Below are positions 63,558 through 64,000 of a stretch of 64,000 nt of DNA, in pieces. Numbering within the stretch: the first letter of the stretch is position 1; every line of letters begins with the position of its first letter. The DNA comes from Acinetobacter pittii ATCC 19004 = CIP 70.29 (GTDB lineage: Bacteria; Pseudomonadota; Gammaproteobacteria; Pseudomonadales; Moraxellaceae). The DNA is taken from positions 124,001 through 188,000 of the forward strand of contig NZ_KB849790.1 of NCBI RefSeq assembly GCF_000369045.1, given 5' to 3'. The translations under genes and the position numbers were made by a program. The notes beneath the pieces were generated by a model. The model made no database searches. It was not told the DNA's origin and saw nothing but the letters and a program-made list of their open reading frames with translations.

Positions 63558-64000
63558 TTTTATCCCCGCTTACAGCAGCTTGAGCAAAGGTAGCCATTTG
63601 GTTGTGTAATACACATGCCATTTTAACCAATGCCAAAGCAGCGCCAGCACCACTACCTTCACCTAAACGTAAATTCATTTTTAAAATCGGCTCAGCATTG
63701 AGTTCTTGTAAAATACGTTGGTGGCCATATTCTGCCGATTGATGGCCAAAAAGCATCCAGTCACGCACTTTAGAGTTCATCCGCACTGCGCATAAAGCAG
63801 CGACCGAACTAATAAAACCATCCACAATGATAGGTAAGCCCACCTGCGCACAGCGGATATAAGCACCTGTAATTGCCGCAATTTCCAATCCACCAACTGC
63901 ACACAGTGTTTTGAACGCATCGCCAGTAACATGTTTATGATGAAGTTCAATTGCCTTTTCAATTACTTCAATTTTATGTCTTAACTGATCGGCACCAATT
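63550..64000 (-). CDS. cobT: Nicotinate-nucleotide-dimethylbenzimidazole phosphoribosyltransferase, partial
   Basis: The C-terminal portion of CobT, cut by the window edge at its 5' side. The frame stays open from the stop at 63550 to base 64000. Motifs: GGLEIAAITGAYI, the glycine-rich FISSVAALCAVRM, GHQSAEYGHQ and LGEGSGAGAALALV. CobT transfers phosphoribose to dimethylbenzimidazole for the lower ligand of B12. The reading frame ends eight bases inside cobC. Confidence 0.93.
   Translation of the reverse strand, partial: IGADQLRHKIEVIEKAIELHHKHVTGDAFKTLCAVGGLEIAAITGAYIRCAQVGLPIIVDGFISSVAALCAVRMNSKVRDWMLFGHQSAEYGHQRILQELNAEPILKMNLRLGEGSGAGAALALVKMACVLHNQMATFAQAAVSGDKIG

Noticed and set aside
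1..64000. CRISPR array, tRNA, rRNA and insertion sequences
   Set aside because: I scanned for regularly spaced repeats, T-loop-like GGTTCGAATCC segments and paired transposase frames and found none.

Overview
The window is about 64 kb of AT-rich (roughly 38-40% GC by eye), gene-dense, chromosomal-type DNA from a Gram-negative gammaproteobacterium. The protein set fits Acinetobacter, most likely the calcoaceticus-baumannii complex: standalone lpxB, recR-ybaB, an acoABCD/acetoin locus with its own lipA, two TonB siderophore receptors, a metZ-type methionine route, a Porin_4 porin and many short AT-rich hypothetical genes. The genus is an inference from protein resemblance and composition. I saw no rRNA, tRNA, CRISPR array, insertion sequence, integrase or phage block, so this looks like ordinary chromosome with accessory metabolic islands.

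Layout. 0-5 kb: two small hypothetical genes, aspA, and a TonB siderophore receptor on the minus strand. 5-11 kb: transport and stress genes (KgtP-type permease, ChrA, AzoR with a divergent HxlR regulator, an AraC regulator divergent from an EamA exporter). 11-17 kb: a sulfide/persulfide detoxification locus on the minus strand (persulfide dioxygenase, a phosphatase-like/SQR fusion, a TauE exporter, and possibly a homoserine-dehydrogenase-like gene). It faces a sigma-54 activator on the plus strand, and a full -24/-12 promoter lies between them. 17-29 kb: a bestrophin, then the acetoin locus (bdhA, acetoin reductase, acoD, acoC, acoB, acoA on minus; lipA and a GAF/winged-helix regulator on plus), a UndA-like heme-oxygenase-fold diiron protein and a membrane diguanylate cyclase. 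30-38 kb: an unknown protein, prmB-aroC, trpB, and a ycgL-membrane protein-MoxR-VWA operon. 38-48 kb: small hypotheticals, a LysR/azoreductase pair around a perfect palindrome, rnd, ybaB-recR, metZ, a PhaC-like serine hydrolase, and an 850-bp gene-free stretch with an orphan terminator. 48-53 kb: YARHG-like secreted protein, HIT protein, porin, YidB-like protein, a DUF6231/DUF2797 pair and lpxB. 53-64 kb: a Fur-type iron-uptake cassette (TonB receptor, small membrane protein, PepSY protein, small membrane protein), a TauE protein, DAHP synthase, and cobS, an acid phosphatase, cobC and a partial cobT.

How genes work together. The sulfide locus oxidises sulfide to persulfide (SQR domain), then to sulfite (dioxygenase), and may export sulfite (TauE), probably switched on by the adjacent sigma-54 activator. 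The aco locus cleaves acetoin to acetyl-CoA and acetaldehyde, with butanediol and acetoin dehydrogenases feeding it and LipA supplying lipoyl cofactor to the E2 subunit. Several intergenic signals are not explained by the genes: three CRP/Vfr-like palindromes, a tandem 60-bp repeat between SQR and TauE, and a minus-strand terminator with no gene in front of it.
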